Assembly (NCBI RefSeq): GCF_000499845.2
Contig: NC_023749.2
Location: 8,414,013-8,478,012, forward strand
DNA from: Phaseolus vulgaris
Lineage: Eukaryota; Streptophyta; Magnoliopsida; Fabales; Fabaceae
Reading direction: 5' to 3'
DNA length: 64,000 bases
Every line of letters begins with the position of its first letter. Within the stretch, counting starts at the first letter, position 1. Shown piece by piece: positions 26,476 through 37,774 of the stretch. Both the position numbers and the translations under genes were made by a program. The notes under the pieces were generated by a model, which saw nothing but the letters and a program-made list of their open reading frames with translations, was not told the origin of the DNA and searched no databases.

Positions 26476-27620
26476 CTCAACTTAAGACGCCGAGATCCAC
26501 CGCTCACAGCCGCGTTTCATAGCGAAACAGCTGCGTTCACTCTCAGCGAGATCTGGACGTTGTGGCATGAAAATGCGAGTTCGGAACTGCAAAATATGGC
26601 GATTGCGTAGTTATTTATTTGCGTTGGAGAGTTTCGGGTTTTACTTTTACTTCACTGGCCACACTACTGTGCATGAACGTGATCGTTGCTCCCTCGCTTG
26701 GTCCGCTCGTTGACGAAAAGTGGATCAGAAATTGGGATCAGACACTGACTTTGCGCGCATCTGGTTTTGTTTGTTGTTGCTTTACCCAAAAAATTACGTC
26801 GAATGGGATGAGATTTGGATCAAACTTGGGAAGGATTACTTACTTCTTAAATCTAAATTCGATCAAACTTGCTCGTGTTTGTAATGTAAGACCGCGAGTA
26901 ATTAAGTAATTAGCAGTTAAATGCACATAAATAAGATAAAATCTTCAACTTTTTTTGTCCTACAAAAACATTAGCCTTTTAAATAAGATCATTATTAACT
27001 TCATCACTATCTCACCAATAAAACTTTATCACTCCAACTTTATTATTGACTTAATTTCTGAAAAACAGTGGTATTAAAAAAACTATTGAAATTTATGTAT
27101 CTTTACGAAGAATAAATATAATGATAAAAATAATTTATGCCTGCTGACTGGAAGACAGACCGTTAAAAAATATTCGATCACTTAAAAAAATGGTGAGAAT
27201 TGGATTAAGGATTTTGCAAATAAATTAATATGGTTTAGATAATTTAAAGATTAAGGTATCTAATATTTTTTTTGGCAGAGAGACATTTGATACTTAATAT
27301 TGTATACTATAAATATTTAATTCGTGGTTTAAATTTTAACTTCAAAATATAATTACGTTAAAATAAACTAATGATAGTGTATCAATCGGAATCGGACTAA
27401 TTCTAAATGTTTTAGTTTCCGATTATGATTGATCGACATGTTTTAAATGCATTAAGGTCAATAAATGATTAATAAGGCTAAGCTATACGCAGAACTAGGT
27501 CGTACATTCTTAATCATGACCCATATTTTAATTTTGACCCAAAAGGGTCCATCATACATATAAATAAGCACAATTTTCAAGGAAAATGTATGTCCTTATT
27601 ACGTGTTTATTGCATCGAAT
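26476..27620. other. VPS50 5' region and AT-rich upstream sequence
   Basis: The bases just above 26475 (to about 26620) are GC-richer than the rest and are the likely VPS50 5' UTR and core promoter on the minus strand. No TATA box was assigned. From about 26900 to 27600 the sequence is AT-rich with no coding frame or repeat structure that I could recognise. Confidence 0.4.
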
Positions 27621-27639
27621 ACCGAACACTTACTTGAGC

Positions 27640-28940
27640 GTCAAAACACCTTTTGTAGGTGTCCTCTCAACCAAGAGCGAACGAAGGACGAGAAGCTTGA
27701 CCGAAGGTAGTGAATGAGAGTGGAAGAAGGAAGTAAAGCCCGACCAAACCTAAAGAGCTAGTGAATGGAGGTACTGACGACCGATAGGAGTTATCTCAGT
27801 GTCTTTTGTACGAGAACAACTACGCCCACCATGGGGTCGAGAGAAATCAGAGAAAGAAAAGTCAAGTAGATGATATCTAACAGGAATATGGCGAACGAGA
27901 AGATGTTTGAGGCCGAGCAAATGGCCTATCTCATGTCCCTTCAATAGGGATATGGCGGAAATGAATCACAAGAATGAGGAGGAGATATGAGTTATCCGAA
28001 AGGAGAATGAGGACACAAAGCGACAATTGATCGAGGGCAATTCGTCCAAGCAAGCAACAACGCAGTTTGCCACTAGCCAACCGCATCACCTAAATCTATC
28101 GCGTTCGTGAACATCCGCTAGGAAAAGGGAGAGTCTCTCCAAGTATTCATGGAAGGGTTTACCAAGGTGACGCTAAACAACCAAAATCTAAGCCCGGAAG
28201 TCACCATGCTCACATGGTCACGACCCTCCGACTGAGGTCGTTCGCCCGATAGCTTATGCAAGAAGTAGACCTCCAACTTGGATGAGCTCCTATAGCGAGC
28301 AACCAAATTCATGCAGCTGGAGGAACTCCATGAATACCGAAACCAAGTCTGGGCAAATACCGAGGGCAAAAAGAGGAAGGAGAAAGAGAAGATTGGTCCA
28401 CCCTCATTCGGAAAAAACAACATATACAGGGAGAATAACGGCAACTCGATTCACCAAATACACCCCTTTGAACAATGACAGAGGAAAGATAATGGATGAG
28501 GCTCTGAGTGTGGATCTCCTTCTGACTCCTTGGAAGGTGTTGAGTCCCAGAGATGTTGATCCGTCATGTAAGTGTCGGTATCATCGCAATATCAAACACA
28601 CGATCGAGGAGTGTCAGGCGTTGAAGCATAAGATTGAGGAGCTTATCCAAGTTGATCACCTACGTAAATACATGGAAGGTGACCATTGAAGCGTGAAACG
28701 TTCCCCTCCACGAAGAAAGGAACATTCAAGGATAGAGGAGGGGCGTAGGGAGTACTTCACGGATCGCACGATGATGAGCGTTGACCAGAGCGTCGGTCTC
28801 GACACGTCGAGCCTTCACGGAGGCACAAGCAAGGGTCAACACATCTTACAACATATTGTTGGGGAGATTGTCCCTCAACCGCCTAGGAACAATAATATTG
28901 AGATATTATTTGGCAATGAAGTTTTCATTGGTATCTAGGG
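27640..28940 (+). pseudogene. Ty3/gypsy gag fragment
   Basis: Plus-strand remains of a gag gene with several stops and frame changes. At 28282-28689 one frame stays open and includes a knuckle-like region, CRYHRNIKHTIEECQALK, followed by KIEELIQVDHLRKYM, a pattern typical of plant Ty3/gypsy gag C-termini. Frames at 28093-28330 give further gag-like pieces (EEL, ATKFMQLEELHEYR). The downstream frame 28693-28938 looks like the linker towards protease. It belongs with the RT piece at 30380-30710, the two being separated by about 1 kb of other sequence. Confidence 0.7.
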
Positions 28941-29099
28941 ATATTCTAACTATGCTTGTAGATCAAAAGGTTACACGAGAAAGTTATGTGGCTAGCTTAA
29001 GAATGGAGTCGACCGATAGAATGTTAAAACATGTGGCCAAAACAAGAGGGGAGATGAATTTTGTTCACAAGATTTTGCAAAGATTAAAAGTAGAGTGAA

Positions 29100-30120
29100 A
29101 ATATTTGTAAAAATGCATCAATTGATTTTCTATTCAACTGGATAAAATATCATATTTACAGTTCTTTATGAAAAATCAACTAGTTGTTTTATTGAAACTG
29201 ACTGTTTATACCGAAAAACAAAGAGCATAATATAAAGCAGTGTGAAGAGCAGGGAAAGAGAGATTCACATAAAGAGATTTATACTGGTTCACTTTTAACC
29301 AAGAGTTACATTCAGTCCTCAGTTTTCCACTGAGAATTCACTGTGCAATCAAAACTAAATTATAAAACACACACCAAGAATGTTGATCTTGAACCCCTTA
29401 AGAACACACAACACTCTTTGACAATGCCACAGTTTCCAGAAACCCTTATGAGACTAACTTGCACACAATTACAATACTCAAAGAAGGAAATAAAATACAC
29501 AAGGGATTTTCAAAGTAGTAGAACAAAGAATAGAAAACCAAGATTCTATTCACACACATGTAATTATCCAAAAGCTCTTGTCTTCTCTTGCAAGCGTTTT
29601 TAATAAAGTGGCTTTCATCTTCTTTTTAAATGATCATAAAACAGTTTTTATATTGACTAAAAAAGTAGTTAATATTGTTAGATTATTAATAAAAAAACAA
29701 TTAGAAACATTTTAAAACAGTTAGAAACATTTAAAAAACAATTTGAAATTCATAACAGAATTATGTTAAAAAACAACTGATTGATTTGAAAAATAACTAA
29801 TTGATTTGTTTTTTCTGTTAATAATTTCACATAAAACAACCAATTAATTTATTGAAATAACCGTCTGTTTTTGCCTCACAAAAAAGACAAAAGTAAGTAA
29901 AAAAAAATCAAAATCTTTGAAAAACACTAAGTGCAATTCAATCGATTGTTTCGACAAATCAACTGGATAAAAAACTTGTTGCAATCATAATACCTCATAC
30001 AACAACTTTTTCAACTGATTGAAAGCTCGAAACAACTAACTAAAACTCACATAGTTTTTAGAAAACACTTCTTTTAAATCAATACTAGATGTAAATTGAC
30101 AATTCAAAAACTACTAAACA
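29100..30120. other. AT-rich insertion between gypsy gag and RT pieces
   Basis: About 1 kb with no domain-bearing frame. The frame at 29343-29603 has no recognisable motif. Part of it (about 29270-29410, ACTGGTTCACTTTTAACC onward) has the feel of an LTR or a repeat transcript end, but no partner copy is present here. Variants of CAACTGATTGATTT recur through the block (near 29118, 29774, 29800, 29939 and 30010). It is probably a separate insertion into the gypsy element. Confidence 0.4.
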
Positions 30121-30379
30121 TCACAAACAAACACAACAGTAGGTTCTTCAAGTCTTCAAAGCATATTTGGAAGCAACAAAGCACCTTGTTCAACATAGAG
30201 GGTCGACCTGAACAAGCAGGGGCAATCACAAGAGCATAGAGCCTCAAGGCAAAAGCTTAGGGTCTCACGATGGGAGTACACGGTCGCCCTAGTTGATATT
30301 GACCCTTGAATGAACGATGCTCGACTCGAACTCGATGAGGATCTCTGACCGATCCCGTTGCAGGATAAGAAGCACACAA

Positions 30380-30710
30380 CGAATCTGGAACATCGTTATC
30401 CACCAGTGATGCACCTTCAATTCACAAGACACTCAGAGAGAATGTCCACCTCTTTACGTGGATTGCAATCAACATGTCGGGGGTAAGCCCCAAAGTGATT
30501 ACACATAGACTCTTGATCTATAAGGAAGCACGATCATTCGTATAGAAGAAATGGAAGTCGGGGGAAGAAAAACGGGCGGCAGCGAGGTCCAAGGTCGAGA
30601 AACTTTTTTAGGCTGGACATATCGGGGAGCCTCATTACACCACATGGTTGCCCAATGTGGTAATGGTCTGAAAGGCAAGTGGCAAAAATGTATCAATTAC
30701 ACAAACTAGG
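30380..30710 (+). pseudogene. Ty3/gypsy reverse transcriptase N-terminal fragment
   Basis: On the plus strand, with a few stops, the sequence reads as the start of gypsy RT: LRENVHLFTWIAINMSG, then VSPKVITHRLLIYKEARSF, GEEKRAAARSKVEKLF, GHIGEPHYTTWLPNVVMV and SGKWQKCINYT. This order (tether 'LF.W...MPG', 'H.L', 'EV.KLL.AG.I', 'W.ANVV.V.K..GKWR.C.DY') is characteristic of plant Ty3/gypsy pol. It stops after the first RT block at about 30710. Gag remains of what is likely the same element lie at 27640-28940. Confidence 0.75.
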
Positions 30711-30829
30711 GGAGGTCATGGATTGGATTTTTAAAATCTATATCCATTTTAACTTGATCAGATTTATTTGGATTTTTCAAATCCATTTAAAGTGGATTAA
30801 ATCTAGATTAAATTCACTTTGTCAATTAG

Positions 30830-32570
30830 ATTAAATCTATTTCGATTTGGACACGGCCTAACTTGACTCAACCTCGACCTAAACCAACTCGACCTGGACC
30901 TCGGCCAACTCGGCTAGATCTATACCCGGGCCCACTCGGTTAGACCTGGACCCGGGCTCACTTCGCTAGACTTGGACCCAGGTCAAATCGAGTTGACTTG
31001 GACTCAGGCAGACTAGGCTCGACCTGGTACCAATAAGGTTCAACTCGACATGGGCTTGAGTTGATTAAACTCGATATGGGCCCGGCCCAACTCAACTCAA
31101 CATGGGCCATACTAACTCAACTTGACATAGGTCTGTGTTAACTTGACACTACTTGGCCCAGTTCGACATAGTTATGGGCCTACTTAGCCTAAAATGGACT
31201 CGAACAGAATTGACCTAACCTAGACCCAGTGATAACTCAACCTAAGCCCGGGCCTATTCAGCTCAATGTGGGTCGGGACCGACTCAGCTCGACGTGCGAC
31301 TGGGTCAACTTGGTGTGACATGGGTCAGGTGCCGACTCCACCTCTTTTGGGTGCCAACTCAACTCGACATGGGCCAGGATCGACTCGTCTCAAGATCGGA
31401 CCGGACCAACTCGACATCGGCCAGAACCGACTCTGCTCGACATCGACCTGGGTCGACTCACTCGACCTTGGCCCGGACCGACATGGCTTGACATCGACCA
31501 AGATCAACCAAATCGACTCGGATCGAAATCGGCTCGCACCAACTCGACTCGACATCGGTTCAGATTGACTCCACCTGACATGGGTCAGGAACGACTGAAA
31601 TCGACATCGACCGAGGCCGACTCGGCTTAACATCAGTCAGGACTGACTCGGCTCGACCATGGCTTGACATCGTCCTGGCTTGACTTTGCTTGAGATGGGA
31701 CCGAACCGACTCAGCTCAACATCGGTCAGGATCGACTCGGCTCGACATGGGCCTGAGCCGACTAGGCTCAAACTTGGCCCGTACTGACTTGGCTCAACGT
31801 CAACCCGGGCCAACTCGGCTAGACATGGATTCTGTCTAACACGACTCGACATCGGCCCAAGCCAACTCGGCTAGACATCAACCACAATCAACTCAGCTCA
31901 ACATCAACGTGGGATGACTCGGCTCGACATCGGCCTGGGCTTACTTGGCTAGGCATGGACCCGGTTCGACATGGGTCTAGTTCGACACGAATCAATATCG
32001 GTATGGGCCTACTCGACTTAACATCATCCGCGATCGACTCGGCTCGACATCGGCTTGGCTGACTGGACTCGATAACGGCTTGGGCTGACATGGCTCGTCA
32101 TCGACCCTGGTCGACTTGGCTCTTACATGGGTCCAGGCTAACTCGACTAAACTTGATACTGACCTTGATTAATTTGGCTTGACATGGGTCAGGACTAACT
32201 CGGCTCAACATCGACCCGAACCAACTCAACTCGACATGGGCTCGGGCCGACTCGACTCGACATGGGCTCGGGCCGACTCGACTCGACACAGGCTAGTGTC
32301 GACTCGGCTCAACTTGGGCCCAATCTAACTTTACTCAACATCGGCTCAGGCCGACTTAGCTCGACATCGGCCTGGGCCGACTCAGCTCAACATGGGCCCG
32401 ATTGACTTGGCTTGACATAGGCCTAGACCGACTCAACTCGTCTTGGACCAGGGTTTACTATGCTTAACTTTTGCCTTGACTGACTTAACTCGACTTTTGT
32501 CCGGACCGAATCAACTCGACTTTGGCCCAGATTGACTCGACTCTACCTATGCCGGGGCCAAGTCAAAATC
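30830..32570 (-). repeat. GAC/CTC-rich degenerate minisatellite, reverse of the 20.3-kb array
   Basis: About 1.7 kb of variants of a unit close to CTCGACATGGGCCTGGGCCG followed by ACTCGG, mostly 22-27 bp long. Its reverse complement (CCGAGT...GGCCCATGTCGAG) resembles the units at 20300-21640. Long open frames occur on both strands (31266-31568 plus; 31325-31633, 31637-31852, 31888-32091 and 32098-32289 minus), as expected for GC-rich repeats that lack TAA/TGA; none is considered a gene. The array starts about 120 bp after the gypsy RT fragment stops. Confidence 0.8.
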
Positions 32571-32689
32571 CAACTGAAAAGTCGTTTTTGGGTAATCCAT
32601 ATGTTAATAAAAATGATACATAAGTATACTATACATATTCATAAAGAATTATAAAAAACATACTAGATGGAAACCTATTATACCAATGA

Positions 32690-33120
32690 AATGATTCTCT
32701 ATGAATAAATACAAAATTAGTCAACTTATTAGCACACGCATTCCCTTCACGGAAAATATGAGTAACCCTAAATCTGATTTTCCCATAGTAATTAAGACAA
32801 GTATTCCATCAATTATGAAGCATTCACGGAACATTAGTCTTAGCAGTAAACGCATCACAAACCAAGACAACATCACATTAAGTCAGACATTAGTAAGCCC
32901 TATCCTTTGAGTTTCCTCCATAGCATGCATAACTTCATAAAACTCAACAACCTTAACAGACTTCAAGAAACGCGAAGAAAACACCAATAAACTCCCACAT
33001 AAAATACCTCCACAAGTACCAAGACCAGGATGCCCCTAACAACCCCATCAATGTTAATTTTAACCCAGTTTGGTGAAGGAAACTCATATCTAATAGGAAG
33101 AGGACGAAGAACTTTATCAC
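32690..33120 (-). pseudogene. LINE-type RNase H pseudogene, C-terminal part
   Basis: The minus strand reads with few breaks as a plant non-LTR retrotransposon RNase H domain: KVLRPLPIRYEFPSPNWVKI, IDGVVRGHPGLGTCGGIL, then VEFYEVMHAMEETQRIGLTN, and near the end THIFREGNACANKLTNFVFI. The Asp of WVKINIDG is the first catalytic position of this fold. Stops and frameshifts mark it as dead. The N-terminal continuation is found at 38345-38620, on the far side of the inverted-repeat element, so the gene was split by that insertion. Confidence 0.75.
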
Positions 33121-33796
33121 TACTTCTTTGTTTGGATTAGAGGGTGTGGGAGAGTGGAAAGTTGAGGGTGAGGGGGAGTGGAAGTGTGAAGAAAGTGTGA
33201 AGAAAGTTGAGGTTGTTTGGATTGGGGTATGTTAGAGTGGATTATGAAGAAAGTTTATTGGAAATTGTGAATGATGGGATGGTTGTAAGAATATTATAAA
33301 TTATTTTGAATAGTAAAATTTGTAAGATTACAAATTTACCCTTGTATATAAAAGAAGAATAAATAATGATGAATAATTTTTCATATTTTAGTTAATTAAA
33401 AAAAATTTAAGTTTCATTTATAAATAAAAAAAAATGTAAAATTGAAAGAAATCATGAATTATAATTTTAAATTTAAGTATAATTTGATTATTTAACATTT
33501 TATTAAATTTATTTTATTTTTTACTTAAGTGAATTTATTTTCATAATTTTAATATTATATATGAATTTTTAAATTATGTTATATTATATATATATATATA
33601 TAGAAATATATATAAAATTAATTTTAATAATGATTTTCATTATTATGAATATCAAAATGAATATATTTTAAAAAGAAAATAGATATTTAGAATATAACAT
33701 GAATATTAAGTAGTTGTCAAAATATATAATATAAAGTCATTACATTTGATCCATAAATAAATATAAAGACATGTTAATTTGTTTGTAATTTTGAAA

Positions 33797-34293
33797 TTAT
33801 GTAAAAATGAAGAACATAATAATGTTAATTAGAAAAAGAAAAGACATCCCCAATAATAACATTTTAATCTTTGTTGTGAAGACCTTCAAACGGTTTTCTA
33901 CAAGATATATCTTATTCCGTTGTGTGATAATAATTGCATCTTTTTCATTGGCAACGTCTTCAATGCACCATTTGAAAAAATTACAGCCTAGAACCATGTC
34001 ACTTCTAATCTGCTTTTAAGAAAACAATAAAATTGAACAATGAATAAGTTTAAAATAGCATTCTTAAGTTTGTATCAAACCTAATTGTATAAATTTTACC
34101 TTGTAGTTGGGACAACCCCAAAAACAATTTCTAGCATTTTTTTTTCTTCTGTTGTCGCTATTCTCAAAACAGCAAACTGTCCACAATCACAAATAGGAGC
34201 AACGAAGGCACTTGTGCTCCCAATAGCATGGGTAAAAGTACCACGTTTTTGCACAATACAACTAGATGACGACGTGTTCTGATACGCAGACAT
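33797..34293 (-). pseudogene. GRF zinc-finger protein with membrane anchor, one frameshift
   Basis: Exon 1 is 34293-34100 and exon 2 is 34009-33797, with GT-AG borders. Exon 1 starts MSAYQNTSSSS and reaches CDCGQFAVLRIATTEE; after a run of nine A on the minus strand the frame must change to give NARNCFWGCPNYK. Exon 2 gives RSDMVLGCNFFKWCIED. Together these make a full GRF-type zinc finger (CxCG ... CFWGCPNYK ... GCNFFKW). The last 22 residues (MLLLGMSFLFLINIIMFFIF) are a likely membrane segment. With one more A in the run, exon 1 is exactly 65 codons and the product about 135 residues, so this is a 1-base deletion or a homopolymer sequencing error. An upstream in-frame ATG is at 34311. GRF domains bind nucleic acid in other proteins; the role here is not known. 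Confidence 0.7.
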
Positions 34294-34647
34294 TGAATGA
34301 CACTTAACCAATGTTGTTGAAGTTCCGTATTAGGGTTTAGGGACACAAATATGATTTATGCATAATAGAAATAAAATGGTAAAAAAGTTGCATTCAAAAC
34401 AATATGATTATGTAAATAAGTAGCATGAAAAGTAGCATAAAACCTTAATATTAAATAACAATAACAATTCATTAGTGTTCAAAATGAAAATTAGAAATAA
34501 AAATAACAATGACAATAACATAATGATAACACAATCAATGGCCTTGATGACGTCGAATGTCATTCAGAGTATCCTCAATCCGGTCCATCCTTTGATCAAC
34601 CCTGTCAATGCGGGTATTCATGTTTTGTATCCCGGACAAAATTTGGG

Positions 34648-35637
34648 TTAACAATTCGGTTTGATTGGGATTGCCGCCTCAGGTTGACCACCTTCAACAT
34701 CTTGTGCTGACAATTCATCCTGTTCATCATCTTCTTTGTGTGCATGGTGAGGCCTACCAAGTTGCCATACGCCATTGACCTGGAATATATTTAATTTTGT
34801 CATACTCTTTTTCCCAAAGTAATGATTCCAGCCTAGCATTATTGGTTGCTCATTCGACAAGTCGAAGCCATACACCTGCAAGATCCTCGTGATCAAATTT
34901 GCATATGGGAGAGGCATTTTGTTATTCTGACATTTGATGATGTGCTGCATGATGTAATGAGGCCAATTAATGCGTATATTATTTTTTATTAACCACAACA
35001 TCAAAATATCTTCATTTAGTAGTTGTGCAAAGTTGCTTCCACAAGGGCACAAGATATGCACCCATGTGTAATGCAACAGTCGGTCATTCATTTTCAGACT
35101 ACCGGCATTTATGAGATTTTCACCTTCAACATCTTCACGAATCATGGACGATAATGCCAGTGCTCGATCAAAATTCAGTTCCTCATGGATCGTCCCAGGC
35201 GTTAACTTAAGACCGTCATACTGGAGATGAGCAATGGTCATCCAATCCATTTCTTTAATGTGTATCATTGTTCTGCAAATCTCAATGGCAAGGTGACCAA
35301 CAAGTGTGATTTTTACATTTGTATAAAATACTCTTACCAAGTCCTCATAATACGGAAGATTAATTCCAAGGAAAGGTTGTAAACCTTGCCAATTCAAAGC
35401 ATTTTGGAATTCAAATCCTGGAGCAGCAAAAAATGGAGTATGCATAACTTTAGGTAGTAATATTGGTCTTGTGTGAAACTTTTTTTCAAACACCAACATT
35501 TGACGTTTAATACTAAAGTATCTTGAATAATCAAGAACTTGTTCAATCGTCATTGCTGGCTGAGGAGGAACGACAACATCTTCTGCTGGAGATTTACCCT
35601 TATGGGTTCTGTTACGTTTCTGGGATGATGATGTCAT
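34648..35637 (-). CDS. Putative plant transposon protein (Transposase_32-like)
   Basis: A single uninterrupted frame of 329 residues. The N-terminus is basic and Ser/Thr-rich (SSSQKRNRTHKGKSP). The body has the layout of the plant 'putative transposon protein' family: FEKKFHTRPILLPKV, LQPFLGINLPYYEDLVRVFY, TPGTIHEELNF, LLHYTWVHILCPCGSNFAQL and a C-terminal acidic tail. No catalytic triad is known to me for this family, so transposase activity is not claimed. After codon about 319 another frame, entered by a 1-base shift near 34680, runs to 34535 and encodes a coiled-coil-like tail (NTRIDRVDQRMDRIEDTLND), which looks like the family's usual C-terminus. The annotated stop may therefore be premature. 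It is transcribed towards the GRF gene, about 350 bp away, inside the same inverted-repeat element. Confidence 0.7.
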   Translation of the reverse strand: MTSSSQKRNRTHKGKSPAEDVVVPPQPAMTIEQVLDYSRYFSIKRQMLVFEKKFHTRPILLPKVMHTPFFAAPGFEFQNALNWQGLQPFLGINLPYYEDLVRVFYTNVKITLVGHLAIEICRTMIHIKEMDWMTIAHLQYDGLKLTPGTIHEELNFDRALALSSMIREDVEGENLINAGSLKMNDRLLHYTWVHILCPCGSNFAQLLNEDILMLWLIKNNIRINWPHYIMQHIIKCQNNKMPLPYANLITRILQVYGFDLSNEQPIMLGWNHYFGKKSMTKLNIFQVNGVWQLGRPHHAHKEDDEQDELSAQDVEGGQPEAAIPIKPNC

Positions 35638-35722
35638 GTATAATGCAATTACTACAATAAATAACTAAACAGAAGTTAACATGATATCATAAACATAATG
35701 GTAGGTCATTTGAAGCCCAATA

Positions 35723-35836
35723 GTACAAGTTCACAAAGCAAAATATTACATGCCAATGAAAATACAAGTTCTCAAAGCAAAATATTACATGTCAATGAAA
35801 GTACAAGTTCACAAAGCAAAATATTAGATGTCCAAT
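35723..35836. repeat. 39-bp tandem repeat, about three copies
   Basis: Units begin TACAAGTTCACAAAGCAAAA at 35724, 35763 and 35802, differing by a few bases. The repeat lies about 90 bp upstream of the start codon at 35637, so it would fall in the promoter or 5' UTR of that gene. Confidence 0.85.
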
Positions 35837-36119
35837 AATAAACAAACACAACCAAAGGTAACGTCGATGCACAAATATGAAATCAACGCCTAGTCATAAA
35901 TCCAATCAACTTTGTCATGCGATGCTCATATGGCATTCCAAATAGTTATTTAACCCTGCCTGGATGCTCACATAAGAACTCGTAGCATTGATCCATGACT
36001 TGTTCGTCCAGGATGTTAAGCTCCACGAGCATTGCCCAAATATCAGATTCTGAGTATTGGTATGAGGCATGACGTCGATAATGGTGTACATGCTCAGCAT
36101 ATAGGTCATTTCTACACCA

Positions 36120-37560
36120 ATACAATAATCCTAATATCTAATTTTAAATAATTATAATAAACATTTTATTGTAAATGACTCTATCGTTTAATTTATGTAA
36201 TATAACAAAATAAATATACAATAACAAAATTATAATTTAATCAATCAAAAAATAAATATATGTTCTCTTAACTTTTTTTTAGGGTTTTGGTACAATAATA
36301 TTTTTAATATTTTAAATTACATTTACATTTTGTAACAATAATTTTTTTTTATAATATTATTAATTTTTTTAATTACATATGTAACAATAAAACTCTCTAT
36401 AACATTATTAATTTCTATAAAAACTTCTGTTAACAGTTATTATATCAAATTTGCCATTATGTCAAAATATTAACTATAAATAAATAAATGTATTAACTAT
36501 GTAAAAAATTTAATTTATTACGTAACCTTTTTCTGTTTTTTTTTTAAATTACTACAATATTTGATTTAATTTTTAAATAATAATATTAACAATTTACGTA
36601 AATTATGAGAAATAAATTATATATATTTTCATAACATTAAATGAAAAAAAATTATAAATATAACATTCAAAATTTGTATTTCCATTCTATAAAAATAATC
36701 ATTTCAAATAAATAAATATTTTTCTAATAAAGCATTAAGTGTTAAAAAAAATATAATTATCTACCCATATTAGTAGAAAATCAAATTTATTATGTAATTT
36801 TATTCTGTTCTTTTTAATTACTACAATATTTGTTTAAATTTTTTCATAATAACATTAAAAAAATTTATGTAACTATGTACACATATTATTAAAAATTCTA
36901 ATTTATTATGTAATCTTTTTCTGTTTTTTTTATTAATACAATATTTGTTTTAAAAAAATAACATTAAAAAATTATATTTACATTCTGTAAAAATAATAAT
37001 TTCTAAAAAATAGTCTATTCTGTAAATTTAAATCAAAAAATTTATTTATTAACAGCTTCAAAGTTTTTAAAAAAATACTATCTATACATTCATAAATTTA
37101 TTTATTAACATTATAAAATGTTCAAAAAAAAATTATGTATATTTGATTTTTCTGTTTTTAAATTACTCCAACAATTTTTATAATCTTTTTCTAATAACAA
37201 TATTTTAAAATAATATATTCATCTCTAATTTCAATCTATAAATTAAATTCAATTCATGTCACAAAAATAACATATTCAAATTTTATGAAATTTTTACATT
37301 AACAATTAACAATATACAATCTTAGATAATCAAATTTCCTAAACATTCACATCTAAAATTAAAAACTCATTAACAACTACTTTGAAATAATTTAAACAAA
37401 TTAAATTCAAAATAAAACTAAACATCCAAACACAATTTTTAAAAAATAAACACATACATCAAGAGAGCATAACAAAACCACAACACAATGCAAGTCTAAG
37501 ATTGATCAAACTGTGCCGGAAAAAAAAATCATTGAAAAATTAGTTCAAAAAACATAAAAT
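36120..37560. other. Very AT-rich interior of the inverted-repeat element
   Basis: Nearly pure A/T with poly-T and poly-A runs. Loose repeats of a phrase close to TTATGTAATCTTTTTCTGTT recur near 36520, 36800 and 36910. No coding frame and no sign of a gene. Confidence 0.6.
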
Positions 37561-37583
37561 CATAAATCTGGAAAATTAGAACC

Positions 37584-37774
37584 ATAATCGATTATCTAAA
37601 TCTTTATGGCACATAATCGATTATGCTTCCAGTGCAAAAACGACCATGATCGATTATCTCACGATTTTTTTTTACATATAATCGATTATGTGATGAACAT
37701 AATCGATTATCAACTATTTTTTTTTCCAGATAATCGATTATTGCATACGCTCATTTTCAGTGATAATCGATTAA
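37584..37774. repeat. Seven-copy array of the palindrome ATAATCGATTAT
   Basis: Copies start at 37584, 37613, 37646, 37678, 37699, 37730 and 37763. Five are perfect 12-bp palindromes; 37646 (ATGATCGATTAT) and 37763 (ATAATCGATTAA) have one change each. Start-to-start spacing is 29, 33, 32, 21, 31 and 33 bp, close to two or three helical turns. The array lies about 560 bp inside the right end of the inverted-repeat element. The pattern suggests repeated binding sites for a dimeric protein; this is inference. Confidence 0.85.

Noticed and set aside
28118..28444. 108-residue minus-strand frame
   Set aside because: Antisense shadow of the gypsy gag fragment, which has recognisable plus-strand motifs.
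31266..32289. Several long frames on both strands
   Set aside because: They lie wholly inside the GC-rich minisatellite, repeat short peptides such as SRVGP.PCR, and have no domain.
37584..37774. CRISPR-like array of regularly spaced short repeats
   Set aside because: The repeat is only 12 bp and fully palindromic, spacers are about 9-21 bp, and the setting is a plant nuclear transposon. No cas genes are possible here.
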